Of a stretch of DNA of 64,000 bases, positions 52,270 through 61,879 are shown piece after piece (positions within the stretch are counted from its first letter, which is position 1; the number at the start of each line of letters is the position of its first letter). The DNA is taken from the NCBI GenBank assembly GCA_965231865.1, contig CBDDOJ010000001.1:1-64000 (forward strand), written 5' to 3'. The stretch is from WTGA01 sp965231865 (GTDB taxonomy: Bacteria; Pseudomonadota; Gammaproteobacteria; Arenicellales; Poriferihabitantaceae). A program made the position numbers and the translations under genes. Under the pieces are notes generated by a model that ran no database searches, was not told where the DNA came from, and was given only the letters and a program-made list of their open reading frames with translations.

Positions 52270-53394
52270 TTAGTCGGTACCGGCCAGAACGCCCACATCA
52301 ATCTCCTCCATGGAGACTCGTCCGATCTGGGCCAGTGTGGACCGGATTTCCTGAGCCAGGATTTCCACTATCCGCTCCAGCCCCGCCTCCCGGTGCGCAC
52401 CAATCCCGTACAGGAAGGGGCGACCCAGCATGACGTAATCGGCCCCTTTTGCCAGCGCTTTGATCACCGCCTCTCCATTGCGTACCCCGCTGTCAAATAA
52501 AATCGGATATTCCTCTCCGACTGCCTGTCGAATCCCGGGCAATACATCGATGGCAGCCGGCGCACTGTTCAGTTGACGCCCCCCATGGTTTGAGACATAG
52601 ATTCCATCGGCACCGGCCTGCTGAATTCTGAGCGCATCGTCTGCCGAGGTGATCCCCTTGATGATCAGGTTTCCTTTCCACCTCGACCTGAGTTTGTCCA
52701 GGAACGTCCAGTCCACCCAGGCCCGGCTGTCCGACCGCTTGAACCCGCTGGCCGAATTCTGGGCCCGCACATTGACCAACTGGGGTTTCCCGATGGCCAG
52801 TGTGGAAAGTGACCAGTGAGGATGAGTCGCAAAATCGATAAATTGTTTCATGCCTATTTTAAAGGGAGCTTCAAATCCATTTCTCTGTTCCCGGTTTCGT
52901 TTTGCCACCTCGGGAACATCCACCGTCAACAGCATGGTTTCATAGCCACTTTTTTCTGCCCGTTCCACCAGGGCCATGGTCATTTCCTCGTCAGGGCCCA
53001 CATAAAGCTGAAACCAGCAGTTTCCACCGGCATGCTGTCTCATTTCTTCAATGGAACAGGAGCCCATCGTGGACACCCCCACTGGAATATCGTACTTCCT
53101 GGCGACCTGCGCGAGCATCCGGTCCGCCTTCGGCCAGGCCAGGCCCGCTAACCCCATTGGCGCAATCCCAAAAGGGAGGCCCCACTCCCTGCCCAACAGG
53201 TTTTTTTTGAGTACGCGGGTCCCCACTTTCACCAAAACGCGGGGTTGCAGCCGGATTTGGTCGATTGCCGATGCGTTGAAATGGTTCAGTTCCTCGTTAC
53301 CTGCCGCCCCATCTATATAGTCAAACGCAAGGCGTGGCAACTTGCTATGGGCAATCCTCCGCGCATCCTCAATACTGAAAATTGGCTTCACCAT
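52270..53394 (-). CDS. FMN-dependent alpha-hydroxy acid dehydrogenase (LldD/mandelate dehydrogenase type)
   Basis: Flavoenzyme of 374 residues that oxidises an L-2-hydroxy acid such as lactate, glycolate or mandelate. Family features are FDYIDGAAGNEE (about residues 24-35), PFGIAPMGLAGL, WFQLYVGPD, LLTVDVPEVAKRNR, LIIKGIT, the active-site SNHGGRQLN with the catalytic histidine (about 266), and ADYVMLGRPFLYG. The substrate cannot be fixed. It may be membrane-associated. It is monocistronic, facing away from the TnpB gene. Confidence 0.9.
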   Translation of the reverse strand: MVKPIFSIEDARRIAHSKLPRLAFDYIDGAAGNEELNHFNASAIDQIRLQPRVLVKVGTRVLKKNLLGREWGLPFGIAPMGLAGLAWPKADRMLAQVARKYDIPVGVSTMGSCSIEEMRQHAGGNCWFQLYVGPDEEMTMALVERAEKSGYETMLLTVDVPEVAKRNREQRNGFEAPFKIGMKQFIDFATHPHWSLSTLAIGKPQLVNVRAQNSASGFKRSDSRAWVDWTFLDKLRSRWKGNLIIKGITSADDALRIQQAGADGIYVSNHGGRQLNSAPAAIDVLPGIRQAVGEEYPILFDSGVRNGEAVIKALAKGADYVMLGRPFLYGIGAHREAGLERIVEILAQEIRSTLAQIGRVSMEEIDVGVLAGTD

Positions 53395-53514
53395 GATATC
53401 GAGGGGAATTATATATTTAACTTGACAGGCGAAAGATCACATTTCTACTCATGCATTGACATCTCGGGTTATTTATTGTCCACCAAACCGAATATAACGA
53501 GTATAATCGAAGTC

Positions 53515-54750
53515 ATGGAGTATCGGGGCATCCGCTATCGTCTTTACCCAAAGACCAGACAAAAGGCTGAAATGCTCCATCAGTGTCTGGGTGCCACCCG
53601 TTATGTGTGGAATCATTTCCTTGCCCGGAACAGGCAAATGATGGAAGCCCGCCGCAACGATGAGTCCTTGCCCCGCCCGAGCGTTTCGTTTTTCTCATTG
53701 GGAAAGGAGTTTGTCCAGTTAAGACGACAAACCGAATGGCTGCAGAAACTCCCCTGTGCACCAATCCGGTACACCCTGAAATACTATTCGGATGCCTGGA
53801 AGCAGTGTTTTCAGTCCGGAAAGGGCTTTCCGAAGTTCCAATCCCGGGCCAGCCATTCCGATTCCGTGACCTTTCCGAAAGAAACCTTCCAACTGAACGG
53901 GAATTCCCTGCATTTACAGAAGATTGGACAGGTGGTGTTGAGCGGAAGCCATCCGTATGCTGATGCTGAACCGGTATCTGTGGTGATCCAACAGGAAGGG
54001 AACCGGTTCTATGCCATGGTGGGTTACCGGGTGGATGAAGTTCAAAGGAATGACAATGGCAAGGCCATTGGTGTGGACATGAATGTCCGGCAATTTGCGA
54101 CCAGTGAAGGGGAGATCCGGCGAATGCCCCGGCTTGACCGGCTCGAAGCCAGGAGAAGGCGGTATCAACGCATGATGGCCAGGAGACAGAAGCCGAGAAA
54201 GCAAAAGGACAAAGATGGGAATATCCTTTATATTTCGGGTTCAAAAAGATATGAGCAGGCAAGATTAAAGGCATCCAGAGCCTCCAGGAGGATCAGGAAT
54301 ATCCGGGGCAACTGGCATCACCAGGAATCGAGAAAGATTGCGGATCAATCCCAGTACGTGGTGGTTGAGAACCTGAACACCCGGGGCATGACGAAGTCTG
54401 CGAAGGGGGACATGGAGAATCCGGGCCGGAACGTCAAACAGAAGTCGGGGTTGAACCGGGAAATCCTGAACACCGGCTGGTCGGGATTCAAACAGAAACT
54501 CGGCTACAAATCGGAGTTGATTGAGGTCGATCCCAAAAATACCAGTCGAAGGTGTCATTCATGTGGACATATCGACCAGGACAACCGCAGGACGCAAGAC
54601 CAGTTCAGGTGCGTCGAATGCGGACATCAGGACAATGCGGACATCAATGCTGCATTGAATATTTTAGCCCTGGGGACTCGGGTGGTTGGACGTGGGAGAG
54701 GCGATTGCGTTGGCAACCTTGATGATCCGTCAAGAAAATATACCGATTGA
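53515..54750 (+). CDS. tnpB: TnpB RNA-guided nuclease of an IS200/IS605-type element, without TnpA
   Basis: A 411-residue TnpB from the ATG at 53515 (MEYRGIRYRLYP); the longer frame from 53245 overlaps a divergent gene. It has an N-terminal helix-turn-helix (LGATRYVWNHFLA). The RuvC catalytic residues appear as Asp in AIGVDMNVRQ, Glu in VVVENLNTRGM and Asp in DNADINAALNIL. A zinc finger CHSCGHI...CVECG sits between the last two. All three acidic residues are present, so nuclease activity is likely. No TnpA is adjacent. In this family an omegaRNA is made from the 3' end of tnpB and the right end of the element. Confidence 0.9.
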   Translation: MEYRGIRYRLYPKTRQKAEMLHQCLGATRYVWNHFLARNRQMMEARRNDESLPRPSVSFFSLGKEFVQLRRQTEWLQKLPCAPIRYTLKYYSDAWKQCFQSGKGFPKFQSRASHSDSVTFPKETFQLNGNSLHLQKIGQVVLSGSHPYADAEPVSVVIQQEGNRFYAMVGYRVDEVQRNDNGKAIGVDMNVRQFATSEGEIRRMPRLDRLEARRRRYQRMMARRQKPRKQKDKDGNILYISGSKRYEQARLKASRASRRIRNIRGNWHHQESRKIADQSQYVVVENLNTRGMTKSAKGDMENPGRNVKQKSGLNREILNTGWSGFKQKLGYKSELIEVDPKNTSRRCHSCGHIDQDNRRTQDQFRCVECGHQDNADINAALNILALGTRVVGRGRGDCVGNLDDPSRKYTD

Positions 54751-54790
54751 TTTTTTCAAGTTAAGTATATAAGTCCCATATCGAGTATAG
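54690..54790 (+). ncRNA. Predicted omegaRNA/right-end region of the TnpB element
   Basis: In IS200/IS605 elements the guide RNA scaffold overlaps the last codons of tnpB and ends at the element's right border; the sequence beyond gives the guide. By position it should fall here. TTTTTTCAAGTTAAG at about 54752 may lie near the end. I could not fold it or fix the border, so this entry rests on family knowledge only. Confidence 0.3.
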
Positions 54791-54854
54791 ACAACCTGCA
54801 GTCATATAAATACCTCCGGTCTCGACCAACCTGAAATTGTGGACTGGCTCCCCC

Positions 54855-54995
54855 GGTTTTTTGCCGGGCGCATCATCGCAATACGATCCAAGAACCATTT
54901 TGATGCTGGGATTGCAAATTGGGTTGTGTGAAGCCCATGGTGGGATGTTCTCAATCGAGTCTGATGCACGCGTTGGATGTACGCTTGTAAGCAGC
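54855..54995 (+). pseudogene. Histidine kinase C-terminal fragment
   Basis: In one frame GLQIGLCEAHGGMFSIESDA resembles the G2 box and following strand of histidine kinase ATPase domains (GLGLxIxxxIVExHGGxIxIES). Just upstream, in another frame, AHHRNTIQEPF resembles the F box (EHxERIFEPF). No intact gene surrounds it. It is a decayed remnant at the right side of the TnpB element. Confidence 0.4.
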
Positions 54996-55092
54996 GGCAT
55001 GGGCTGTATTCAAAACGACACTTGTGACATGTTGGATATTTTGCCATTTTGGACTATCTTTCAGACTGATAATAATTGCCAATAAGAAAATC

Positions 55093-55341
55093 ATGCGTCT
55101 ATCCATTGAAATCACCCGGGAGCAACACAAAAAACTGAAAGCGACCGCAGCGATGCAGGGGAAATCCATCAGGGATTATGTGCTGGATCGAACGTTGCCG
55201 GATCACGAAGTGGAAGCCGTGCCCAAAGAACTCAAAGCGCTCCTTCAGCCCCGAGTGGAGGAAGTTCTGCGGGGAGAACGCTCCAGTAAAACGGTGGATG
55301 AAATTGTCATCGGGACGCTGAAGGAAGAATCAACCCGGTAA
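55093..55341 (+). CDS. Ribbon-helix-helix-type antitoxin, orphan
   Basis: An 82-residue protein. RLSIEITREQHKKLKATAA then QGKSIRDYVLDRTLP is the N-terminal DNA-binding part of ParD/CopG-like antitoxins. The C-terminal tail (KTVDEIVIGTLKEE) would bind a ParE/RelE-type toxin. The ATG at 55093 is chosen because upstream sequence is not antitoxin-like. No toxin gene follows: the next gene is a hydrolase after 100 bases. It may be a leftover of a toxin-antitoxin pair or an anti-addiction factor. Confidence 0.7.
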   Translation: MRLSIEITREQHKKLKATAAMQGKSIRDYVLDRTLPDHEVEAVPKELKALLQPRVEEVLRGERSSKTVDEIVIGTLKEESTR

Positions 55342-55440
55342 TGCAGACCTGTTTCCGTGGACCCGGCAAGACCCATGCCCGGAGCCGGGACGGTTGAACC
55401 CACACTGCGTTGTAGTTCACAGACGGCAGATCGGAGCAAT

Positions 55441-57429
55441 ATGAGTTTTCACGTTCTGGAAAATCAGTATATCCTGCTCGCTGATGGCCGTCGGCTCGCC
55501 TCCAGGATCTGGTTACCGGATGCGGTTACAGAGACTCCGGTCCCGGCAATACTGGAGTATCTCCCCTATCGAAAGCGGGATGGAACAACGGATCGTGACG
55601 AATCGACGTACCCGGTTCTGGCCGAGGCAGGGTATGCGGGGGTTCGGGTTGACATCGCGGGTCATGGCGAATCAGACGGAGCCTTTGATGACGAATATTC
55701 GCCCCGGGAACTGGCGGATGGGTTGGCGGTCATTGCCTGGATTGCCGAACAGGCGTGGTGTGATGGCAATGTCGGCATGATGGGAATTTCCTGGGGAGGA
55801 TTTAACGGATTGCAGCTGGCCGCCCTGCAACCCCCTGCCCTGAAAGCGGTAATTGCCATCGGCACCACCGTGGACCGTTACAATGACGACATTCATTACA
55901 AGAACGGAGGCCACCTGTACTCCAATTTCTGGTGGTCAAGTGCCATGCTGGGGTACGCCTCCCGGCCACCGGACCCCGAACTCGCGGGACCGGAATGGCG
56001 GGCCATGTGGCTTCATCGTCTGGTCACCCAGCCTTTTCTGCTTTCCAACTGGCTGAACCACCAGCGGCGGGATGCCTACTGGAAACATGGGTCCGTTTGT
56101 GAAAACTACGAGGAGATCACCATCCCCTGCCTGGTGATCAGCGGTTGGGCGGACGGGTATCTCAATGCTCCGCCCGCAACCGTGGAAAACATGGGTACGC
56201 GGGCCAAGGCGATCAATGGCCCATGGGTCCACAGGTACCCCCATTTTGCCTATCCACATCCTCGGATGGATTTTCACGGGGAAGCGATTCGCTGGTGGGA
56301 CCGATGGCTGAAGGGAATTGAAAATGATGCAACTGCCCTGCCCGATTATCGCGCCTACATCCTCGAAAACATCCGCCCTTCAGACTGGCGGGAATGTGAT
56401 CCTGGCCACTGGGTCGCAGAGAAAAACTGGCCTTCAAGCAATATCCTGCCGACGGAATATTACCTGGACAATCAGCAGTTGAAAACTGGTCCTCCCAAGC
56501 AGGGCCAGTCCTGGTCGATTTGTTCGCCCCAGGACTGTGGCCTGGAATCCGGGGAATTCTTTCCATTGAAACCAGACCGGGAAATGCCCGGGAACCAGTG
56601 TGAAGACGATGCCGGTTCGCTGGTGTTCGATACCCCGCCCCTGGACGTCGACCTGGAAATTCTGGGACGTCCAATCCTGAAACTGAAAGTGGCGATTGAC
56701 CGATCCGTTGGAAACCTCATTGCCAGGCTGGTGGATGTACACCCGGATGATGTCGGATACCGGGTCAGCTGGGGAGTTCTGAATCTTTGCCATCGAAACA
56801 GCCATGCATCCCCGGAATTTATGATCCCGGGTGAATCGGTGGAAATCACCCTGCGGCTGGATGAATGCGGGTACCGGTTTGTGGCAGGACACCGGATACG
56901 GGTTGCCCTGTCAACCGCCTATTGGCCAACGATACTTCCTCCCCCCGCGACTGTGACCGCAACCCTGAGCACTGGTGGTTCTGCATCACTCACCCTGCCG
57001 GTGAGAACCGGAGGCGAGGAATGCAGCCTACCCGTTCCGGATAATCCCGACCCACTTCCAGCACATGAGATGGCGTTACCCCCACGCTACGAAAGGAAGG
57101 TCTTCCGCAACCGGAAAGACAACTCAACCATCATCAGGATCCTCGACGATACCGGCGAGCAGGTGATAACCGGACACGGACTGCGCGTCCGCCAGAAACA
57201 TGTCAACGAGTGGCAGATCAACCTCCATGATCCATCGATCGCTTCCATGAAGGCAACGTTCAGTTGCTGGATGACCCGGGGCCACTGGCGTATCAAAACC
57301 ATCGCCCAAAGCGAACTCGTCCTGGACCGGACCCGATTTCATATTCAAGCGGAAATCAAGGCATATGAAGAGGATGCTGTGATCCATACCAGGAGGTGGA
57401 AACAGTCCATTCCCCGTGATTTCATGTAG
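55441..57429 (+). CDS. CocE/NonD-family hydrolase (X-Pro dipeptidyl-peptidase superfamily)
   Basis: A 662-residue alpha/beta hydrolase. The oxyanion region ILEYLPYRKRDGT and VRVDIAGHGESDG precede the nucleophile in MGISWGGFNGLQLA (Ser about residue 118). The acid residue is probably in ISGWADGYLNAP and the catalytic His in GPWVHRYPHFAYPHP. A C-terminal jelly-roll domain follows. Family members cleave esters, amides or acyl-peptides. It starts the right-hand catabolic group. Confidence 0.88.
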   Translation: MSFHVLENQYILLADGRRLASRIWLPDAVTETPVPAILEYLPYRKRDGTTDRDESTYPVLAEAGYAGVRVDIAGHGESDGAFDDEYSPRELADGLAVIAWIAEQAWCDGNVGMMGISWGGFNGLQLAALQPPALKAVIAIGTTVDRYNDDIHYKNGGHLYSNFWWSSAMLGYASRPPDPELAGPEWRAMWLHRLVTQPFLLSNWLNHQRRDAYWKHGSVCENYEEITIPCLVISGWADGYLNAPPATVENMGTRAKAINGPWVHRYPHFAYPHPRMDFHGEAIRWWDRWLKGIENDATALPDYRAYILENIRPSDWRECDPGHWVAEKNWPSSNILPTEYYLDNQQLKTGPPKQGQSWSICSPQDCGLESGEFFPLKPDREMPGNQCEDDAGSLVFDTPPLDVDLEILGRPILKLKVAIDRSVGNLIARLVDVHPDDVGYRVSWGVLNLCHRNSHASPEFMIPGESVEITLRLDECGYRFVAGHRIRVALSTAYWPTILPPPATVTATLSTGGSASLTLPVRTGGEECSLPVPDNPDPLPAHEMALPPRYERKVFRNRKDNSTIIRILDDTGEQVITGHGLRVRQKHVNEWQINLHDPSIASMKATFSCWMTRGHWRIKTIAQSELVLDRTRFHIQAEIKAYEEDAVIHTRRWKQSIPRDFM

Positions 57430-57825
57430 TCGGTTACTGGCAAAAAAAATTAACGATTCCCGGACATCCCCGACCGGACTGGGCCCATGACCGGGATACC
57501 CCGCACCATTCACTGGAATTCCCGGGGAACCGGATGCGGGCGCCCTGAACCGGTCGTGATACCATACACGCAGTACACGGTTCAAAACGGGTACGATGGA
57601 ATCAAAGCCGGGATTCAGGGGACTGTGCAAGGGCGATCGAGGAGAAAGGAATTGCCTCGAAGAAGCCTTTCCATGCTGGACTGCAATCCTGGGTACACTG
57701 GGAACATTGAATACACCGCAGGAGCAGGTCCCCGGGCTCGATTCCTTTTATTCCGAAAAACCGGGTACCGGGGCCCTTATTCTTTGCACCAGACCGGGTG
57801 GAAAAATTTGTCAGACAGATACCAA
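57430..57825. other. Intergenic stretch, nothing recognised
   Basis: Follows the hydrolase gene. A CCGG-rich sequence with no gene. The frame from 57487 that reads into the NTF2-like gene lacks family similarity before 57826. GTTACTGGCAAAAAAAATTAACG after the hydrolase stop is not a hairpin terminator. Confidence 0.35.
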
Positions 57826-58185
57826 ATGCGAAAAACCTACATCCAGGGCTGGTACGAACTGGATGGAGACAAGCTTTTACAGGCAACCAGAGAGGATTTT
57901 CGGTTCGAGGACCCCGCCGAGCCGGTATCCATAAACCGGGAAGGACTGGTCGACTACATGCTGCGATGGGACCGGTGGGCCCGGGCGGCCGGTGCCCACA
58001 ACCAATGGAAACTCACCGATGAGGTTCGGCAGGACAGGAATGGTATCCTGACGGATTGGGAGTGGTGGGAACTGATTGGCACTGACCTGTGCGGGGCCGC
58101 ACTCGTAAAAACCGGAAACGAGGGGGTTTTTCTGGAACGCATTACCTACTTTGATCGAAAAACCCGCCGCCATCGAAAGACCTGA
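57826..58185 (+). CDS. NTF2/SnoaL-like small protein
   Basis: A 119-residue protein from the ATG at 57826. Features of the cone-shaped SnoaL/NTF2 fold are the N-terminal helix (YIQGWYELDGDKLLQATRE), DDFRFEDP-like strand (DFRFEDPAEP), a middle helix (LVDYMLRWDRWARAAG) and C-terminal strands with WEWWELIG and LERITYFD. Such proteins act as small-molecule enzymes or ligand-binding proteins; the ligand is not known. It ends 40 bases before the convergent DUF1989 gene. Confidence 0.7.
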   Translation: MRKTYIQGWYELDGDKLLQATREDFRFEDPAEPVSINREGLVDYMLRWDRWARAAGAHNQWKLTDEVRQDRNGILTDWEWWELIGTDLCGAALVKTGNEGVFLERITYFDRKTRRHRKT

Positions 58186-58224
58186 CGGAGTGCCGTCGTG
58201 ATCCGGGTTATACGGATTTTCCGG

Positions 58225-58836
58225 TCATCCCTGGATTTCAATCGCGGCTCCCCTGGGTGAATCACCGCTGATCCTTCCAATAACCGAGGGACAGGCCGAA
58301 CAGACCAGCCGGATATCCTGCTCGGCTTTCAGTTCAATATAATCTCCCCTGGCTGCCGGGGACGGCCGATCGATCAGATTCATTTGCCCGTCCACCTCCG
58401 TATGTTCAAACAGGTTCCACGGGCAGGGAACCGTTTTCAACTCATAGCCGGCATCCCCCATCACCCTGATCAGGTTGTCGTGGCAGTTCGGTTGGGAGCG
58501 GGAACTGCCAAAGAACGCGTAACTCCCGGCACTGCAGGCCGCATGCAGTGTGTCGTGTGCACCTGGAGAACAATCCCTGAGTATTGTCACCATGGGATTG
58601 AAGCGGTTGCTGACCAGTTGGTCTCCGGGCCGGAAAAAAAGATGGTACGTGGCGGACCGACTGTGGGCCATGGACAGATATTCATCGGTCTGCAACGGAT
58701 TGAATGCCCAGGTATCCACCACCTGTCCTCCTTCAGTATTAATGATGCGCACACGCTGCCCGCTTGAAACCGGGACACCGACTGCACATCCCGGGGGAAT
58801 GGGGATTCGGTTGGTTGTTGGAAGGGAAATTGGCAT
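58225..58836 (-). CDS. DUF1989 protein (urea carboxylase-associated family)
   Basis: A 203-residue protein. Typical family segments are VRIINTEGGQVVDTWAFN (about residues 29-46), YLSMAHSRSATYHLFFRPGD, HDTLHAACSAGSY, CHDNL and PCPWNLFEHTEVDGQ, with the conserved Cys and His residues (likely metal-binding). Members accompany urea or guanidine carboxylase genes and form part of amino-acid and purine-degradation clusters. No urea carboxylase gene is in the window. Probably an amidohydrolase- or lyase-like catabolic enzyme. Confidence 0.85.
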   Translation of the reverse strand: MPISLPTTNRIPIPPGCAVGVPVSSGQRVRIINTEGGQVVDTWAFNPLQTDEYLSMAHSRSATYHLFFRPGDQLVSNRFNPMVTILRDCSPGAHDTLHAACSAGSYAFFGSSRSQPNCHDNLIRVMGDAGYELKTVPCPWNLFEHTEVDGQMNLIDRPSPAARGDYIELKAEQDIRLVCSACPSVIGRISGDSPRGAAIEIQG

Positions 58837-59341
58837 GGGTTTTCCTCAGGGTCGATATTGACCGTATCCATTCGATCCGGCATTGAATCGCGCATCCGAA
58901 TCGGAACGGATTGACCCGCCGCGATCCTCTGCCCGGAACATCGAACAGCCATTGATAAACGGGTTCTGCCACCCGCCCTGCGGATGGTCCGCATCCCATC
59001 AAACAGCCATCCCTCCGGACCCGGAAAACGGAACAGGCTTTGGATGAAGCCCGGATGGTATCATGGCGGCGACGAAACCATGAATTTTCGTACATCCCCT
59101 TTCCTTCCCCACCGCCAATGCCCCGGGGCAGCGGAGTCGTCAGTCTGTGCGGTACAGCAACCGGATCGAAATAAACTGCTCCGGGAAGAAACTGCGTCCC
59201 CGGAGTCCACCCGATAAAAAACATCGGTTCTGTGTGGATGACATGAAGCAGGAATTCGGCGAAAATGCCGGGAAACTGCCGGCGGACCGATTCTGCCGCC
59301 ACCGGATATTCCAACTGAGAAAAAACGTGATTCCTTCTGCC
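58837..59341. other. Divergent intergenic region before the sulfatase gene
   Basis: 505 bases between the DUF1989 and sulfatase genes, which diverge; promoters for both should be here. No gene is recognised. The open frame into the sulfatase from 59147 is not conserved before 59342. Confidence 0.35.
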
Positions 59342-60871
59342 ATGACCCATCCCAACATCCTCTGGATCTGTACGGACCAGCAACGCTCGGACAGCCTGGG
59401 CTGTTCCGGCAATGAAACTGTCAACACCCCCAATCTGGATCGCCTGGCAGCCAGTGGTACCCGGTTTGCCAGGCACCACACACCGATGCAGATCTGCTCA
59501 CCGAGCCGGGCGACCCTCTTTACGGGCCTGTATCCCAGGAATCACGGATTGATCACCAATGGCCGGGCGCTGGATCCTTCCATACCCACCCTCACGGAAA
59601 GTCTGGCGAAGAACGGCTATTCGACCCACAGTGTGGGCAAACAGCACTTACAACCCATTCTAGCTCCGGCAGAACTGGACATGCCCGATTCCAGGGCTTT
59701 CTGGAAAAACGAACGTTCGAAGCAGTGGACCGGCCCCTATTACGGGTTTCAGACACTGGATCTGCTGCTCGGTGAATCCGATACCGCGGCCATTGCCGGG
59801 CATTATGCAAACTGGCTGAAGGAAAATCATGCCGAAGCGGTCAAGTTGCTGCAGGTAGACGCCGCAGCAGCCCGTCCACCTGAGGACCTGGATGAGATCT
59901 GGAGATCCGCCATCCCGGCAGAACTCCACTACAACAGCTGGATTACCCGCCAGGCCGTCCACTTTATTGAACAGGCTGAATCCCGTCATCCTTTCTTTCT
60001 GTTTGTTTCCTACCCGGACCCCCATCACCCCTTTGCCCCCCCTGCCGAATACGCGGACCGCTACCCCTATTCGGAGATGCCGCTGCCGCGGGCCGACCCC
60101 GGAGAACTGGATCGTCTTCCGGATTACTACAGCAACCTCTTTCCAAAAGGCCAGGGGTTCAGGAAACTCTACTGGGCAGCTACCGATGATGAAGCGGGTT
60201 CCATGATTACCACGGAAGAGATCAGCGACCGGTCCATGCAACAGGCCATCGCGCATACCTATGGGATGATTGAAATGATTGACGAGGGGGTGGGGAAAAT
60301 CATGCGCGCACTGGAAGGCCAGGGCCGTGCCGATAACACGATTGTGGTCTTCACTTCCGATCATGGAGAGTTGCTGGGGACCCACGGCCTGTTGCATAAA
60401 GGGCCGCCGCCCTATCGGCAACTGACCGAAATCTCCCTGATCATGTCGGGGCCCGGGATTGGTGCCGGCCAGACCACCCACTCGTTATCCAGCCATCTCG
60501 ATCTCGTGCCAACCATGTTTGATCTCACCGGAATTCCCCATGACCCGGAAAACACCGATGGAAATTCTCTGGCCCCACTTCTTGGGGGAGAGAGTTCCGG
60601 TGTCAGGGAGTATCTTTTTGGTGAGTATCACCCAACTGCCCGGAATGACGTCTACAACCAGACCGTCCAGACCCTCGACTGGCGCCTGACGATTTACCCC
60701 AACCAGTCACAATGGGGAGAACTGTTCCACCTCAAATCTGACCCGGATGAACACCGGAACCTGTATCACGAGTCGGCTTTCAGGAATACCCGCTGTGAAC
60801 TGTCGGAACTGCTGGCGAAAGAATTCCCACCCAACATGGATGTCGGCGGCGAAATGTTGTGCAAATGGTAG
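59342..60871 (+). CDS. Type I sulfatase (arylsulfatase/choline-sulfatase-like)
   Basis: A 509-residue alkaline-phosphatase-superfamily hydrolase from the ATG at 59342. The N-terminal motif ILWICTDQQRSDSLG carries the metal-binding aspartates. CSPSRATLFTG (about residue 55) is the Cys-type sulfatase signature, where the Cys becomes formylglycine. FVSYPDPHHPFAPP and VVFTSDHGELLGTHGLLHKG (about residue 335) complete the metal site. No signal peptide is seen, so it is probably cytoplasmic. The activating enzyme is not in the window. Its stop is 3 bases from the convergent oxygenase gene's stop. Confidence 0.9.
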   Translation: MTHPNILWICTDQQRSDSLGCSGNETVNTPNLDRLAASGTRFARHHTPMQICSPSRATLFTGLYPRNHGLITNGRALDPSIPTLTESLAKNGYSTHSVGKQHLQPILAPAELDMPDSRAFWKNERSKQWTGPYYGFQTLDLLLGESDTAAIAGHYANWLKENHAEAVKLLQVDAAAARPPEDLDEIWRSAIPAELHYNSWITRQAVHFIEQAESRHPFFLFVSYPDPHHPFAPPAEYADRYPYSEMPLPRADPGELDRLPDYYSNLFPKGQGFRKLYWAATDDEAGSMITTEEISDRSMQQAIAHTYGMIEMIDEGVGKIMRALEGQGRADNTIVVFTSDHGELLGTHGLLHKGPPPYRQLTEISLIMSGPGIGAGQTTHSLSSHLDLVPTMFDLTGIPHDPENTDGNSLAPLLGGESSGVREYLFGEYHPTARNDVYNQTVQTLDWRLTIYPNQSQWGELFHLKSDPDEHRNLYHESAFRNTRCELSELLAKEFPPNMDVGGEMLCKW

Positions 60872-60874
60872 TTT

Positions 60875-61879
60875 TCAGGTTGGCGGGCCGGACTGTTCCA
60901 GCTGTTCAATCACTGCATTGACATCGGCCACCGCGCGTTTTAGCTGTTCAAGAATTTCTTTCTCCTTCTCCGACATGTCCTGGTTTTGGATCAGGTGCTG
61001 AAGTTTGCCCTGGGCAAGCCAGGCCCCGTGGCGCGCCAGTTCCGCTTTGATTCCCGGTTCCCCGTAATGAACGATATCGTGAATCGCGGTCGGGTCGGGA
61101 CAGGAAATATCTTCCGCGACCTGCCCCGGTACGATGGTAATCCGGTCTCCGGGCTCCAGTAGCCTGGCCGCACGGTGGACCACCATATTGCCCTGCTGGA
61201 AAATGGCATATCCGGCCTTTGGGAACCAGGTCTGGATTACCCGGCTTTCATCCAGTTCATCGACAATTCCATCCCTGACCTGATGCACGGCCATATCAAA
61301 CATTTCAGCAACTTCGTATTTGGTCCCCTGAAAATATTCAAAATTCCCCCCTTTCAACTTCCCCGGGTCAGTCACCATCACGACATAATCAAACCCGATT
61401 CCATCGTAATGCCAGGAATCCACGGCCTGGGTGATGTCATCGGGAGAATAGTTGACATAGAGTTGCTGGGACGGCAGGGAGTGCGGCCCAAGCCGGGTCC
61501 CGCTGATGGAGGACATGTGCTCCAGGATCACCGGACATGCACACAGGTCCCTGAGAAACCGGGACCGGTAGACCCCCCCTGCAAGATGGGAAGGGGTCCG
61601 GTTTCCACTGATTGATGACCGGACGGCTTTCAGGCGGTTCACCACCCGGGAAACCGCTTCGATGCCTTCCTCCGAAAACAATCGAAACGGGGACGTGACC
61701 GCGACATTGGAAGGGCATTGACTGATTTCCCGGGGACTGTACCCGAACTCTTCCAGCGTCCAGATGCGTTCCGGCCATTCAGGATCCAGATGCACCCCGG
61801 GATTGTACCGGACTTCGTCTTCAAAACACTGGTACGGCTGGGGCAAGGATTCGGGAAAGGGAGGCGCTTTGATGTTCAA
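60875..61879 (-). CDS. 2OG-Fe(II) oxygenase-like (phytanoyl-CoA dioxygenase-type) protein
   Basis: A 334-residue protein. WHYDGIGFDYVVMVTDPG contains an HxD pair and the typical beta-helix sequence of 2-oxoglutarate-dependent oxygenases. GGNFEYFQGT and the distal GNMVVHRAARL histidine, with DRITIVPG, complete the likely iron site. A C-terminal coiled-coil-like tail (EKEKEILEQLKRAVAD) follows. The substrate is unknown. The N-terminal part (residues 1-120) is not recognised. It is convergent with the sulfatase gene with only a 3-base gap. Confidence 0.72.
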   Translation of the reverse strand: MNIKAPPFPESLPQPYQCFEDEVRYNPGVHLDPEWPERIWTLEEFGYSPREISQCPSNVAVTSPFRLFSEEGIEAVSRVVNRLKAVRSSISGNRTPSHLAGGVYRSRFLRDLCACPVILEHMSSISGTRLGPHSLPSQQLYVNYSPDDITQAVDSWHYDGIGFDYVVMVTDPGKLKGGNFEYFQGTKYEVAEMFDMAVHQVRDGIVDELDESRVIQTWFPKAGYAIFQQGNMVVHRAARLLEPGDRITIVPGQVAEDISCPDPTAIHDIVHYGEPGIKAELARHGAWLAQGKLQHLIQNQDMSEKEKEILEQLKRAVADVNAVIEQLEQSGPPT

